A stretch of 64,000 nucleotides of DNA from contig JAJNNX010000019.1 of NCBI GenBank assembly GCA_023159155.1, forward strand, positions 372,001 through 436,000. Direction: 5' to 3'. Source of the stretch: Ustulina deusta. Taxonomy: Eukaryota; Ascomycota; Sordariomycetes; Xylariales; Xylariaceae. This document shows, in pieces, positions 23,273 to 35,999 of the stretch (positions within the stretch are counted from its first letter, which is position 1; each line of letters opens with the position of its first letter). Position numbers and translations under genes: made by a program. The notes beneath the pieces were generated by a model. That model was given only the letters and a program-made list of their open reading frames with translations. It did no database searches and was not told the origin of the DNA.

Positions 23273-24571
23273 TCGTGTCACATGGAAAGGCACGGCGATC
23301 TGCTATCTATAGCTAAATACCGAATATCGGGTACGGTAACTGTCTAGTCCAGATAGATAGTCTAGTCAGATGCCAGGCGTGGTAAGCTGCCGTTGATTTT
23401 GGGAGATGGGGCTCGATCATGCGTGCCCCCCTTCCGGACGAATTGATCTCGATAGAAAAGGAACTCATGGACCTGGTATAACGTGATACCGTTTCTCGCG
23501 GTGCACGTGGTTGGGCGGAAGTGTGCGTCACTCAGGTATCGTGTCGTGGAACTTGGGGGTTTCGCTGGCTGACGAATCCTATGCTATCACATGAGGCTTT
23601 ACAAGCTACTACCCTTCCTACTCTCGAGTTTCTGCTCGGCGGTGTCTAGATACACTACTCACGGTTCTCACACCACTTCAATATTGGCGTCGACGCAATC
23701 TTGGTTAGCTACAACCCTGTACAAGGCCTCACTTCATACCAATATCGCTATGGCCAACGAAACGTTCTCAGTCTTCGACGAGCAACGTGCCCCATTCTGT
23801 TCGCCATGTCTTCATGTCGGTGGCTAAGTAAGCTCTACTTTTCGTCTTTTCGTAAACTCCTTATAATCCATCGTGATGTGTTAGTTGTGTGAGTAGCCGG
23901 GTGGACATTGGCATGTGAGGATGTCAACTTGTTGACTTTGGTTGGTAATATGCTGGTTACTTGCGAGGCGTGGTATTTCTCGCATACAGCTAATGTTACC
24001 TAGGTACTCCCGGTATCCTTTTATCATGACTTGAAGTCGGCAGTTGTGATGATCCTAGACACCCTGCTCCTCTCTCCTTCTTTGCCAACTTTATAGGCTG
24101 TCCTTGGATCCAGTAACTGTCGTTATATTGTATCGTTTTGAAGCGAATTGCTAGAATTTTTGACAAAAGGCGAGAAAAGCGCTACCATGACGCTTACCAT
24201 GCTTAAATGACGGTGAAAGCTAGATTCTCTTACTCGCCCCCATGGTAGAATAGGATATGTAGCCTGAGGAGCTCACATAAATGCTGGCGTTGAAACTCGC
24301 CGTTTTTTTTTGCTCACTGCTTTACTGAGAGGATCGGTAAAACTGTAGTTTTGTTCTTATCACGTCGACAGATTACGTCGCAAGTTACCTGTCGAAACTT
24401 CTGACTACGATTGACAGCCATATCGTAAGCCCAGGCTTTCCAGGAAGTTGTCATACCCGATAGTTTAACGTCCTATATACTACGGTGTACTTTGTGATTA
24501 AGTTCGCTAGGCTGTATACAAGTAAACTCTTCTAACTTGACTATCGAGAGCACAGATACTGAAATGCGAAT

Positions 24572-24599
24572 TCAACAACAACAACAACAACAACAACAG
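24572..24599. repeat. CAA trinucleotide repeat
   Basis: About nine tandem copies of CAA, outside any gene I can support. Confidence 0.9.
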
Positions 24600-24898
24600 A
24601 CTTAATTAGCAGTAAAACCACGTAACAACTTTGGACTTATGCAATTTGCTAATATTGCAGATCTCTCTGAAGACATTGCGCTAGTGTTAGAGGGTGAATT
24701 GGGTGTTACTTTTATCTGGCAACACTCCTTAAGGGGTTTCACAGACGAAGATACAGGACTGTACATATTATTCCTAATCACAGTGTCATATGAGTTTCTA
24801 TTGTTTTCCGAACTATTAGACTAGAGTCTAGGTGCGCCCTTTCGTCCGAGCCGAGGTTCTGGAAACTCCAGTCGCTGACTTCGCAATGTCCAGGAATT

Positions 24899-24967
24899 GT
24901 CGATTTTGGCGCAATGGTCGTCCAGACCTCCTAAGTCTGCGGTTGCGGGCGAGTCCCGTGATCGATG
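24899..24967 (+). tRNA. tRNA-Arg(CCT)-like gene with shortened T-loop
   Basis: The sequence folds as a cloverleaf: a 7-bp acceptor stem with two G-U pairs (24899-24905 with 24960-24966), a 4-bp D stem, a perfect 5-bp anticodon stem (CAGAC 24923-24927 / GTCTG 24935-24939) with loop CTCCTAA and anticodon CCT at 24930-24932, and a T stem GCGGG/CCCGT. The T-loop has only five bases (CGAGT) instead of seven: the two T residues that normally form T54-Psi55 are missing. It could be a decayed gene or carry a sequence error; I would not expect normal function. Confidence 0.5.
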
Positions 24968-24978
24968 AAGTCATTCTT

Positions 24979-25080
24979 GAGCGTATGATCTAGGGGTATA
25001 ATATTCGCTTTGTATATCTGATTCTTCAGAGTTCTTTCTACGCCTGCGAAGGTTCCGGGGTTCAATTCCCCGTTTGTCCA
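24979..25080 (+). pseudogene. tRNA-Pro(TGG)-like relic with intron
   Basis: The T-arm (CCGGGGTTCAATTCCCCG around 25054-25072) and the start of the anticodon arm (TTCGC at 25003-25009 pairing with GCGAA at 25045-25050) match tRNA-Pro, with an intron-like insertion in the anticodon loop. The acceptor stem has two mismatches and the D-stem is weak, including G-to-A differences from the usual sequence. It is probably a relic. Confidence 0.35.
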
Positions 25081-25756
25081 TTCATTTTGCACAATACAGC
25101 ATTGTTTGCTTGTGAAGTGGTTTCATAGCAAGACCTGAACTGTTCGGTGGCTAGTTAGTATAACTGTCTGGCGTAAAGCTAGCAAGATAGAGAGCTGGTA
25201 GGTCTGGCACAGAATACAGTACTGTTGCTGATAAATATGTTCTTTTTTGTCGGTTTTGCTGCTGAATTTGTATTGGGTAGGGGTATCTCTCATGTCTTTG
25301 TAGGAACACGTCTGTCCATATCTTGTGCTCTCTCCATCTAACATAACTAAAAAAGATAACTATTCAAGTCTAGTACAAAAAAGAAAACAAGGCAAGGTCA
25401 TCTGCTAAGACTCTCTAATTCAGATTTCCTAGCTCTTTGCTTCTTTCGAGAATCCAAATCATTACATTGCAAAACATAGTAATTCACTTTTAAAGGTTCT
25501 GTTCAGTTGTTTCCAGTTGATTCCTCGAATATCCGGCAAGAAAAATCTTAAAGGGTATCAGCATCGTGTCGTAAGCTGTGAATCGTAAAGTTTTGACACG
25601 CTAAGGCGTCTAGTATCGCGTAACGCTGGGCCCGTGGTCGATTATCGTAAGGTCATACATAATTGGCCATGGGGCGAAGTAATAATTAATACAGTCGAGG
25701 GTCCCAAGATGTCGAAGAGAATTCGCAAAGCAAGATCGTGTGTGGTGGTTGCTAAA

Positions 25757-27625
25757 TCATAAAAATCCGCCCTCGTTCCCAATTACACCGATACTGCCTC
25801 GCCATCGACAGCGCTCATCGGAAGTATGGCTAGTCCCTCGAGGGCTAATAGACCCACGAGGCGTCTGTGCGTCGTAATCGGCACTCCCATGACTGCTGCC
25901 AGTACCAGCGTTCGATTGTATGAGTAAACTGCTTGTGCCGCTTAATCGTTTCGTGAACTCATTGAAACTACCAAGATTCTTGACCTCGGAGGTGGAATGT
26001 CGTTTCTCATGAGATCGCCGCATCGCGATGCCCTCCGTCTGTCTTGGTGGGGGAGATGATGGAATATGCAATTGAGGGCCGGGAACGTAGGGTTGGCTAC
26101 TTGTCCGCTGGGCTAACGGCCGACTTCGTGAGTGTGATGTGTGCGGCCGTAGAACCGATGGCGCATTTCTCAGCCCAGACTCGCTATAGGTTGAGTTGTG
26201 ACGGTTGGCGATGAAATGAAGCGCCTTGGACGCTGACGCGTCCATCCCGTGGTGGTCAGCATAGTCACTATCCTCATCTTCATCATCAACTTCCCTGCTA
26301 AACTCATCCTCATCGCTTTCATCATCTTCCCATGTGCTCTTTAAAGGCTCTTGCCTTACCTCTTTTCCTCTCATCTTCTTCTGTCGATCTTCTGTTTCAC
26401 GCATGAGTGCCTCGAACCTTGCAAGGGAGGTGAGTTTCTCCTCCCCTGCGATCTCTCGATCGGAGCCGGGAATACATCGCAATTGAAAAGCCCGGTCTAA
26501 GATAGTCTCACGAGGTACTCTGGGTGGGCTTGACTCTAAACTAGGCTGTGTAGGGCTCTGAGAAGAGCTTATGCTACCCCGACCCATGATAGGAGAGCTC
26601 ACGGTCGAGGAACGTCCTTGTGCCATTGTCCATCCTTCAATTGGGTGCTCCGGATATTCATCCACAGTAGAAGCCGGCGAAGGCAGCTCACAGTGTTGTA
26701 GATTGGCATAATGCTGCTGCACAAAATTCAGAGCAGCCGGCACCATAGAGCTGGCTTGGGAAGAAAGATCACTCTTGCGAGAGCGAAGGCTAGGGGATCC
26801 GGGAGTGTATACCGAGCTTTGGTCGCGCGTCGAAGGAAGGGTTCTACCTGATGACTTAGATTGCAACTTCGATCTTAGCTTTCCCCTCGCCGTAGACGCC
26901 GGTGAAGACTTTTCGCTAACATCTGGCATCGTCGGAAATGGACTTATGAAGGCCGGTGATGATGGACTAATTGGGCTCATCGGCGCGGATTGATGTTGTT
27001 GCATGAGCGACTGAATGTACCTCGCCCAGTCGTCCAAGCCATACTGCGACCCCTCAGCGGGGAGAAATAAGAGTGTTGATGGACCGGAATCCTTAGCCGT
27101 AATTAACCCTCCGGACCGGCTCGATCGACGCTTTCGTAGCTTCTCGGTGGCCGGATCGGGAGATATCTGAACAGTAAGAGTAGGAATATGACGCTGCTTC
27201 CGATGTGCGAGTTGTTGCACTTGACAGTCTGATATCGACGCAATCGAATGCTGATGAATGGGTTCGGTATCCTCCTGTCGGCGTATTAGCAACACAACCT
27301 GGACATCCAACCCACCCGGAGCGCACCTTGGACTTATAAACCAAAAGATAGATGGCGTCAATTGGACTCTTCAGCTGTGATCTTGAAGACCAGCCCCCCG
27401 CATCTCTAATACGAGCAGTGGACAAAACCTGTGAAAGCGAGTTCGGCTGGGGGCCTTCTTTTTGCGACAATGGGCCAAGAAAGACATAACGCGGCTAAAA
27501 CAGTATCCGTTAGTGTTGTGACGAGGAAAATAGGTGTGCGATCCGTGGCAGTGGCTAGATACCTTCCAGACAGGTCTTCCCAGTATCGGACCCCGATCCG
27601 GGGGCATAAGAAGGATGTCCTCCAT
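25757..27625 (-). CDS. PH-domain-containing protein, function unknown
   Basis: Three exons, 27625-27563, 27494-27327 and 27274-25757, give 582 residues; both introns (68 and 52 nt) keep phase, and the first ends TTTTAG. The N-terminal part reads as a pleckstrin-homology domain (about 18-170): WKPRYVFLG, IYLLVYKSKEDTEPIHQHSI, PTLTVQI, STLLFLPAEG and the C-terminal helix DDWARYIQSLMQQ with the conserved Trp. The rest is Ser/Pro-rich and disordered, with a helical segment near 330-360 (EKLTSLARFEALMRETEDRQ) and an acidic stretch EDDESDEDEFSREVDDEDED. PH domains bind phosphoinositides or proteins at membranes; the exact role of this fungal family is not known to me. No other enzymatic domain is seen. 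Confidence 0.75.
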
Positions 27626-30600
27626 CAGGGCTATGAGTACTTTGGAGTGTGGCCAGTCGTGTAGTTACTCGCCAGTTGCGCAAAGCGTCTAGGCCTGACC
27701 CTCGGTGTGTAAGTACGATCGCACACGGCGGAACATAACCCAGAAGCAAGAGGCCGAGCTCTTTCAACTGTTATCAAAACCTCATACTAGGAGCGATGTA
27801 GTGGAGAGAGGGCCAGGCAGTGATCAAGAGAAACGAAGGCCACGATGCAAGCGATAGGGGTAGAGGAACGAGAGCGAGTCTGTTGGTTTCTTCGATGCGG
27901 TAGAATCACCTACAAGCGACAACCCAATTCGTCATGACCACACTCTCACAAGATGGCGAAAACGGAAAGAAGCGTGGCCAACCACCTGCCAGCAAGGAAG
28001 AAGTGGCGTGAGAAGAGAAAAAAAAGAGAGACAGAGAGAGAGAGAACGAGATGTACAGTATGAAGTAGAGTACCGGTAGTAGTCCAGGTAGTCAGTTGCG
28101 CCGACTGCAAGGCTTGCTCGTTGACAGTCGGCTGATCCTTGCACACTCACATATATGTACAGGTAATTAATTTAAATATCCTAAGTGCACTAGTATAGGT
28201 CGACAGGGTCGGACTGTCAAGTATGTGCACTACCTACCTTATCTGAGCGGCCAATTAATAGGCCTCTCTACTGTAGGTAATGTGCGGTAGCCTGTAGGTA
28301 GTGTGATTACGCATCTGGGTGGTGAAGAAGGAAGGATCAATGTACTCCTGAGAACACCATCCATCTGGCCCCTCGTGAAATATGGAGAAAGGTGCTAGGG
28401 AGCAATAGGCTTGCTTGGCTAGACCCAGAATAGAACCATCCTGACCATGCTCGGATCCCTCTAAACCCAAAGCGGGGAAAATGCCAATGACCTACCTATT
28501 ATAGCGTATTTCACGCTGGCATGCTATACTATACCAGGGACACGTAGATTCCCTCCGCGATAAAGGAACCTATCCTGTTCAGTTATTATTGGCAGGGTAA
28601 CTTCCAAGTGCATGTTCGTTCCCCTGAGAAGCAGTAGCTACACTACCATTCAAGAGGTGAGCCCGGCAGCTGGAAACCGGGAAACGTCAAGTCAGCCAGG
28701 TTCAGGGGTTTTCCGCGACCTACCATGCTAAACTTGGATGCGCAACCAAACAGGACCTTCAAGTCTTGTGACCTGCCCTCTCATGGTGTGTCTCGAGCCG
28801 GTACAGACGAAGAACAATGATGACACTCCATAGTGCCGGGCGAACGAGAGCGGGCACAAACCGGAGAATGTTCAAGTGGCTTCTTGGCCCCTTATACAGA
28901 TTCCCCGGGGCAGGCAACATCAGTCCCCGATAGTCCGCCGACAGCTTTGGAGCCCGGCGAGATAAAGAAACTTTGCCGACTGTCGGGGGTCATGAGCAGT
29001 ATCTCGGGTTGCAAGTCTAATTCGGAGTCGCACCTAGTATTGACGCTTATTTCAGCCGTTCTAGATACACTAGACTCCAACGAGGTAAAGAAACACGGCA
29101 TGCTCAGCATCCGAACGATGTCAAGATAATCATCGTGACTAGTGTATCGACTTCAGTAGATAGATAGTGTTCGATCTATCTAGTGTACACTAGGTAGACT
29201 ACACTATATTCTTACCCTCGTGCGCTATGAAGTGTTTTTAGCACTACACATAGAGTCCGGTGAAATGATCTAGCGCAGCTACTTACGCTGTAGTAGAAAT
29301 ATTTGGCCCAATAGCTCCCTCCAGAGCAGATGTTGCCACCCTGGTGATACACAACTTGCAGTAGATCCCCACGAAATGCCAGAGAAACGACGCACAAACG
29401 GGTGATCGTTGATTAGGATGCGTGTGGCTGTGGTCTCACGACCATGGCGTCGGACTGTCTGATTGGTGAAACCAACCAGTTCATCGAGTAGGTAGGTCGG
29501 TCGCAGGTAATGCGACCATCTTTCGAGGATGACATGAATACTACCCCAAATGCTTCCTCCACTACCTATTCCAATGTCTTTATTATCAGGAATGTGGTCA
29601 TATTTTGGATCTACGCCCCCATCTTGGCATAATCTTCCCGCTCTGACCTCTTGCCATCCTAATAATATATGTACTTCGACGCACGCTAGGAATAACCTGA
29701 TCCGATTATCATGTAGCTAATATTTCGCCATGTCAAACGCCATCGGTTGGCTTCTGCTATACTAGTTATAACCCGCGCGCTCTGGTTTGTAGTGTCCTGA
29801 ATCGACATGTACCGCATGCTATGCTCGTCTGAATAAAGAATTGCAATTACCGCCGCGGAGCCTGCCCGGATATGGTGTTGCAGAAACGCTAGAACACATC
29901 TAGAACCCCCCTGGCGAGACCCCTGGCACTTGGAATTGACCGCCGTAGATCAGTATAAGCTTATACTGTACACTACGACGGCATGCTGTGATCGTCAGTG
30001 ACAACTTCAGATTATCAAAGGAAATCTGCTTCTGAAACATTCTGTAGTGTATGTAATGTGCACTACTGGACACTACTCGATTACATACTGTATGGGGTGG
30101 TAATATCGCCCATGTAAAGTAGCGTGCGCTAGATAGACTGCTAGTTAGCCGAAGAGCAGGACTACACTACTGTCAGAAAGAAATCCTTACTTAATCAAAG
30201 CAAGGATCAAAGTTCTGTATACTCCAACTTTCGGTAGCCAATACCACGAATTTGTACACCATACACCTACAATGAAGCATTATTACCATATCGCAGAGGG
30301 AACCTCTAGCACCAATTGCAAGTGATTGTCTCAACTAGTAAAAAGCTGGGAGGAATGAGACCAAGGATTACTACTTACGTACGTATGTATACAACACAGG
30401 ATAGAGAACTATACAGATGGCTGGCGCTACTGTGATTAGCGGCAGCTGAGGGTTCTCAAATCGAGTCGACACAGATGGCAGCAATTTTGAGCCAGATGTG
30501 GATGTATGTCTTAGAAGTTGACCCGGCGCATTCATAACTTTGGAGCGGTTGGTGGCCTGTATCATCCGTGATGTTTCAGGGTGCTGAATTAGATTTCGTG

Positions 30601-33600
30601 TCCACGACATACTTACACTATGGTAGGTAGTGTAGATACACGTACATCATGGCGGAGTTTGCCGCACAGAAGCTCGCGACACGCCGCGATGACCAGCGAC
30701 AAGACAGCCAAGTCGGGACACTTCGGCAATCAAGGTCGGACAAGACAGATTCGAGACCATATTTTGCGGCTGGAGTCACCCTGAAATTCCCACGCTCGTG
30801 GGTTAACTTCCGGCCCCCGTTGTGCATATCCATGCCTCCGTACAACCTGACGGGAGCAGTGTGGAGGGTGTGATCTGAAGATCGATCGTTAATTGATTAC
30901 ACATAGACTCAGGCTGTGTCCTCCAGTTTCCCGTCTGTTAACATCATCATTCTTATTCGTTGCCTTGTATACTAGTCTAGTGCAAACCCCAGACCGCCAA
31001 AAAGAACCAAGCATAATTACATGGGGAGCGCCTACACTACTGTAATAATAATGATGCCAAGTCTTAATGGGATCCGACAGAATAGATTATGGATCTGTCC
31101 TGGAGTTGCGCTGGGACGCCTAGTATCTGTACACTATGTACTCACAAGTTTGTCTCCAAAGCGCTGCCCGTTTTTCATTAGCGCCACTAAGTAAAGATCC
31201 TGAAACGTAAACGGGTCCCAAACAGGTAGGTGTCTTGCTGATTTATTCAAGTACCTACACTACCGCCGATGTGTGTGCACACCCCACAAGAGATGGCTAG
31301 CCCCTGGAATGATGTTCTCTCTTCAAATGTGACTTACTGGAATACCTATGGTCACCGCTTCGGCCTTCCTTAAGCAGTACTCATCAGTAAGTCTTCCAGT
31401 TAGCAAACTTACATACTGCGTATAACTACTTCCTTCAATGCCAAGCTCGAAGGTGTTGTTGCATCGCTGAGGCGACCATCTCAGCCGAACGCTACAGATA
31501 CAAGACAGGCTTGTTTGATGTGCCTTGCATCATGCAGTGTATGTGTGTTCGCATGGGACAGCCACGCATCACCACGTCTTGTCGCAGCGGGCGCAGTATA
31601 CTTATTTTCTAAGAGAAGGGTTTAATCTTGTTTATCCCATGCCTGCATACGCATACACCGGGTTCTGCTTTTGGCCTATGCTCGTTGGCGGCTATCTCAA
31701 TCTAGGACTTCGCAATGCTCGCCAAACACCCCAGAAAGTTTGATTCAGATCACTTGTGACATATAATCAACTCCACAGCGGCTCATCATCACATTGGCAG
31801 CCATTGGTCCAACGTCTTTTCCCCCCAGCGGGTTTAGTGGACAGTATAGGTACTGTATTGCTGAATACCGACATGTCAGTTTGCGACAGTGTGAAATAAG
31901 CCAATCCAGAGGCAACAACTTCCTAGGTGAGGATCTAAAACCAGCACCTAGTCTGTAATTAGATAAACATTCTTCGAATCGGCACGGTACACGCTTCGTG
32001 TGGCCCACTTGATATACAACACCAAGTCTTGCAACCCTGCCTTCTAGAAATTCGTTTGCGTTGAGTACCATACTTGCGCTGATCAAGGGTACAGGAAAAA
32101 AACGTGCTGATCCAGGGTACGCACAGCGCAGTCTGCGGTCATGAATACTAGCGGCTTACCAAGATTCTGAGAACGCGGACGGGGATTACTACAATTTGGC
32201 CACATAAAAAAAATCCTTTCACACATAACAATATTAAAAGTAAAAGGATAGCCGAATACCTACTTGGAAATACCGCAAGACCAGGATGAATAGAGGCCAT
32301 AAAAGGGGTCGGAGAAACCCCGGGAAAAGAACCCATGTAAGTCTTAGACCATCCAACATCGACCACTCAAATCCACTTGATGCCGAACACGACAATATGC
32401 CCGAATTCTCAGCTGTCTTTGACAAAGATGCTGGCGGTGAGTGGCGGAAATCATTGAAGTCAACGAGAAGACAGGGAAGAAAATAATACCTACAAGAAAA
32501 CTGCAACGCTGCGGTTGTGCTCAACGAAATGAGGTTAGCTACGTCACCCGGTGACAAGGTCCCGAAAACGAGCCTTTGCCACCCCTTCCGACTCCTCACC
32601 GACTATTCGTCTGTGTCATCACATCAGCAAACACAAGACTCCCTGTGTGATGAGTGACACCGCTTTCCATGGACGACAAAATTGTTTTGTATAGACGTTG
32701 CTAGCGAAGCCACTTGTTGGGGCGGCTTGGGGGTTTTTCGCGCAACAAACACCCTTATTCGTGACACGTATGTGTCTTGGTTACTGTGACAGAGGATAGC
32801 GAGAGCCTAACACCCTGGTCTCAGCACCTTGCTGACGGAGCCACTACCCGGTGGTGTTTTGCATGCACTCGAGAATGGCCAATCGAGATTCTTCCACGGG
32901 TGTTGATGAAATTTTTTTTTCATATCCAAGCCTCCTCTATACCCTGTGTTTAGAAAGGGGGGTCACGGGTTTGCCGAAGTGGCAAATGCTTAGACCGTAT
33001 CGTGCAGTAGCACCACATAGCTTGTATAGGCGAAGGCGATTTTAGGTCGCTGCTGCTGACCACTCTCCAACCAGATTGTTACGCTCGGAACGGGAGGGTG
33101 GCAGATGCCTGTCTGCCACCGAAAAACTTGACGCCGGGTTCGGCGAGTGTGCGTGAGATGCGAGATGGGATCTCGAGCGATCTGCTCGCGCGCCGCCACC
33201 AAGCAAGTCACCCGTCTCATGTGTCGTGACGTAGTATGTGAGCCGCTGAGTACCGCCCACAGTCGTTAGTTTCAAAGCAGAGCAGTAGGGTCATCATGAA
33301 CAAGTCTATGTTGAACGTGATTCTCTCCCCGACAATGCACCACGGTACTCCCGGTCAGAAATCCCGAAAGATTCAAAGAGGTCATGAAACCCACAAGGAA
33401 CGTCTCAAGGATCCACCTTGACTTAGTACCCCGGCTCAGAACACGGCTACTGCTCGGAGGATAGATCAGAGCAGACGAGAATTTCAACCGAACTAACATC
33501 CGAAGCCCTGGCGACATCACAACGAAGCTAACCTTTATTAACCCTTGTGTTTCGCTTCTACTCGTGTTTCTCTTGTTCGAAGCAGGTCCCGACAGTTCGA

Positions 33601-34273
33601 AGGGTCCATCATACCACGAAGACCGAGTGGGATGCCCCGCGTCGAGGAACTCGAAAGGCACTTGATAACCTTTCATACACATTCGCGCCCATTCCTGTTG
33701 CCAATGATCAGGTGGTTGCCCCTCAGGAGATGTTGAGACTTCGTGCCATTTCAACATGTACGCAGTTTCAACTATTGATGTAAGAGGGACGATCAATCAT
33801 AAGCTGAAACACAATTGATACCCGATTACTTATTCATCGACTACTAGAACAAGTTTACGCATTATGTTTTGGTTTAAGTCAAAGCAACCACTCACTGCCA
33901 ATCGCTCTCGGGGTAGGTGTCTGGAGAGAGTTACAGTTCAGGCCATTAGGATGAGTAATATCAGGCATTATCAATGCATCTGAAGCCATGCGAACCTATC
34001 TCTTAGCAAGTACCATTACGAAATAATCGCCTCGCATATGTATTCTTATATTAGAGAATAGTAGTACAGGTGTACGTAGTGTTTATTTAATCACAAGCTG
34101 TTGTGTCCCTATTGGCGTTGTCACTCTACTCACACTCTTTCTTTTTGCTTGCCTGAATAACGCGACAGAGGAACTTTAGTCTTAGATCTACGCTATTAAT
34201 GTCACGGCGAATTCTTGGTAGCAACACAGCAGGAAGCTAAGTATTGATGCTGAGGTCTGGTTAGTTGACCTGT
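27626..34273. other. Gene desert
   Basis: No gene is supported over 6.6 kb. Open frames are short and unlike known proteins; the longest, 33272-33796 on the minus strand, has no recognisable motif. The left part (28.1-31.3 kb) repeats the motif ACACTAC/GTAGTGT many times, including a perfect palindrome at 29180-29193. Sequence composition suggests decayed repeats. Confidence 0.5.
29180..29193. repeat. 14-bp perfect palindrome
   Basis: CTAGTGTACACTAG is a perfect palindrome in a stretch rich in related TAGTGTA/TACACTA words. Confidence 0.8.
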
Positions 34274-34344
34274 TGTGACGGAAAAACGACGCCGTTACCG
34301 CCAGAGTGGCAATAACGGTATATAGGTCTCCACTACTCCGCGAA
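34274..34344 (+). mobile_element. 71-bp element, copy 1, with 6-bp target-site duplication
   Basis: The element starts TGTGACGGAAAAACGACG and ends CTACTCCGCGAA. It is flanked by direct repeats ACCTGT (34268-34273 and 34345-34350). Inside is an 11-bp stem with a 5-nt loop (CCGTTA..GCC / GGC..TAACGG, with two mismatches) followed by a TATATAG box. Copy 2 at 48413-48483 has exactly the same length and about 53 of 71 identical positions. The duplicated flanks differ between copies, which is what independent insertion produces. Confidence 0.75.
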
Positions 34345-35999
34345 ACCTGTGATGGTGAGTCCTTTTACAATGCTACTTTGCGCCCAAGATCTTCCGCGGT
34401 GTGGGATGCTTTGTACTATTAGCACCAAGTATCTGAGTGTCATTATCTTTCATATGATGCTGGAGCTCCGTGGTGGCTCAGCGAGATTTGCTTCCTACGG
34501 AAGTGAGGGAATATAATGGAGGAGCAATAGCAAGAGGCACTCTTGTTCCTGGGGACACGAAAACCTGGAGGTAATCAGTTTGTGAAGAAAGGTAATGGGG
34601 ACACATATCCCGAGGCACATGGGAGCTTCTTTATTAGTGTCAACCCTATCCGCTACAACCACATGTTGAAATTTAACATGAGCAGCCACCATTTGGCCGA
34701 GAATACTTTAACTTTGTGTAGATGAGTCCGTAATTGATGCCTATGACATAATATCCGTGTATGTTGTTTATACAGCACTTCAGTCTAATACTACGCCGGC
34801 CGTTGAGATGCTTGGGCGCGATCTAGAAGAGAACTTGGACGCATGCGAAGATATCCACAGCTGAAATGATAGGATGCTGCAAAGAAAATAATAAGCTAAA
34901 ATACATTTGCATCCGAACAAGGCTACCGAGGGGGGGCATAGACAGGCATCTCAGTTGCCTTTGAGCAATGCCAACCCTGGGCCGAATGATTGCTACTTCA
35001 CAACACTGTTTCGGCTTAGTGTTGCTAAAAATGATCCTATATTGATATGTTGGGTGACTATTAACCACTTATCCTCGAGAGTAGTTATGGCAATGGTTAT
35101 ATATCTATATATTCAGAGAGAGAGGAGGGGAGGGGGATTGTAACGGGACCCCTTTGATATATGGGAGGTTTAGGGATTAGTTGATCAGTCTATCGAGCCC
35201 TAACTGCCACCTACCTGGCTACGAATGGGCCTATCTATTCACTCTGTGACAAATACCTCTGACACTGCGTCTCTAATAGATATTATGTCATTTCATTCAG
35301 AATAAACTCCGTGTCCCACTACACATGCCGTAACGATGTCACGTGCGAGATTAGACGAAAGTCTAATGCTTAATCTCTGGGCTATCCTAGTAACATATAA
35401 TGTCGCGAGACACTGTGCTGTACTATTCGACCTATAGCTATTCTCTCTATACTCAGGTGCGCTGGCTCCGTTAACTTTGTGAAGTTGAGGCGTTTAGCAA
35501 TAAGTTGAAAGCCATATTGATTCCTATTCTGGTTCTTAATTACTACTACTGCGAAGGGACGAAGTTCAATTTGTTTTATAGTTTTGAATACTTTTAACAC
35601 GGATTACCTCGCATTGTGTGACCTAATTGTTTAAATATATTAGCGTTCGGACCACTCTAAATTATCTTAGAATCTTAATGGAACACAACCGTTGCTTCTG
35701 ACTCAATCTTAGGAACCGTGAGGTATTCAGCCCGCACTAGTATGAGATGTACGAAGGGAAAGAAATAGCCGGCTGTGGCGAGGCTGGGTTAGGTAACTTG
35801 ATGTATGTATAGCCTTAGTACTCCCATTCGAGACAGAGGCTGCAGCCGTCGAGGTTCCGGTTCAAATCTCCGAATACGATAATGCCCTCGATGGTAAGGT
35901 AAGTATTCGGAGCAAGCAGAAGTCTGAAAGAGGACTAAGTGATTGTACTGGAGACTGGACATAGGTATTGGTGGCTAGAGTAGCGACATACTGTGGAGG
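34345..35999. other. Non-coding sequence between the 71-bp element and the NLR relic
   Basis: No gene is seen. A T-arm-like word near 35857-35880 does not fold as a tRNA. Confidence 0.5.

Larger units (their letters stand above)
21918..25756. other. Long non-coding region with simple repeats and tRNA-like sequences
   Basis: No protein gene is supported in 3.8 kb. A short open frame at 23591-23827 begins with a signal-peptide-like stretch (MRLYKLLPFLLSSFCSA) but nothing supports expression. The stretch contains a strange homopolymer block (22441-22493), GATC and CAA tandem repeats, and two tRNA-like sequences described separately. Confidence 0.5.

Noticed and set aside
23591..23827. Small frame with signal-peptide-like start
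   Set aside because: 78 codons only, no cysteine pattern or homologue recognised, no clear splice partner.
33272..33796. 174-codon minus-strand open frame in the gene desert
   Set aside because: No recognisable motif, no coding-like neighbours, and many shorter random frames nearby; not supported as a gene.
35857..35880. T-arm-like word GGTTCAAATC
   Set aside because: Stem does not pair and no anticodon arm is found upstream.
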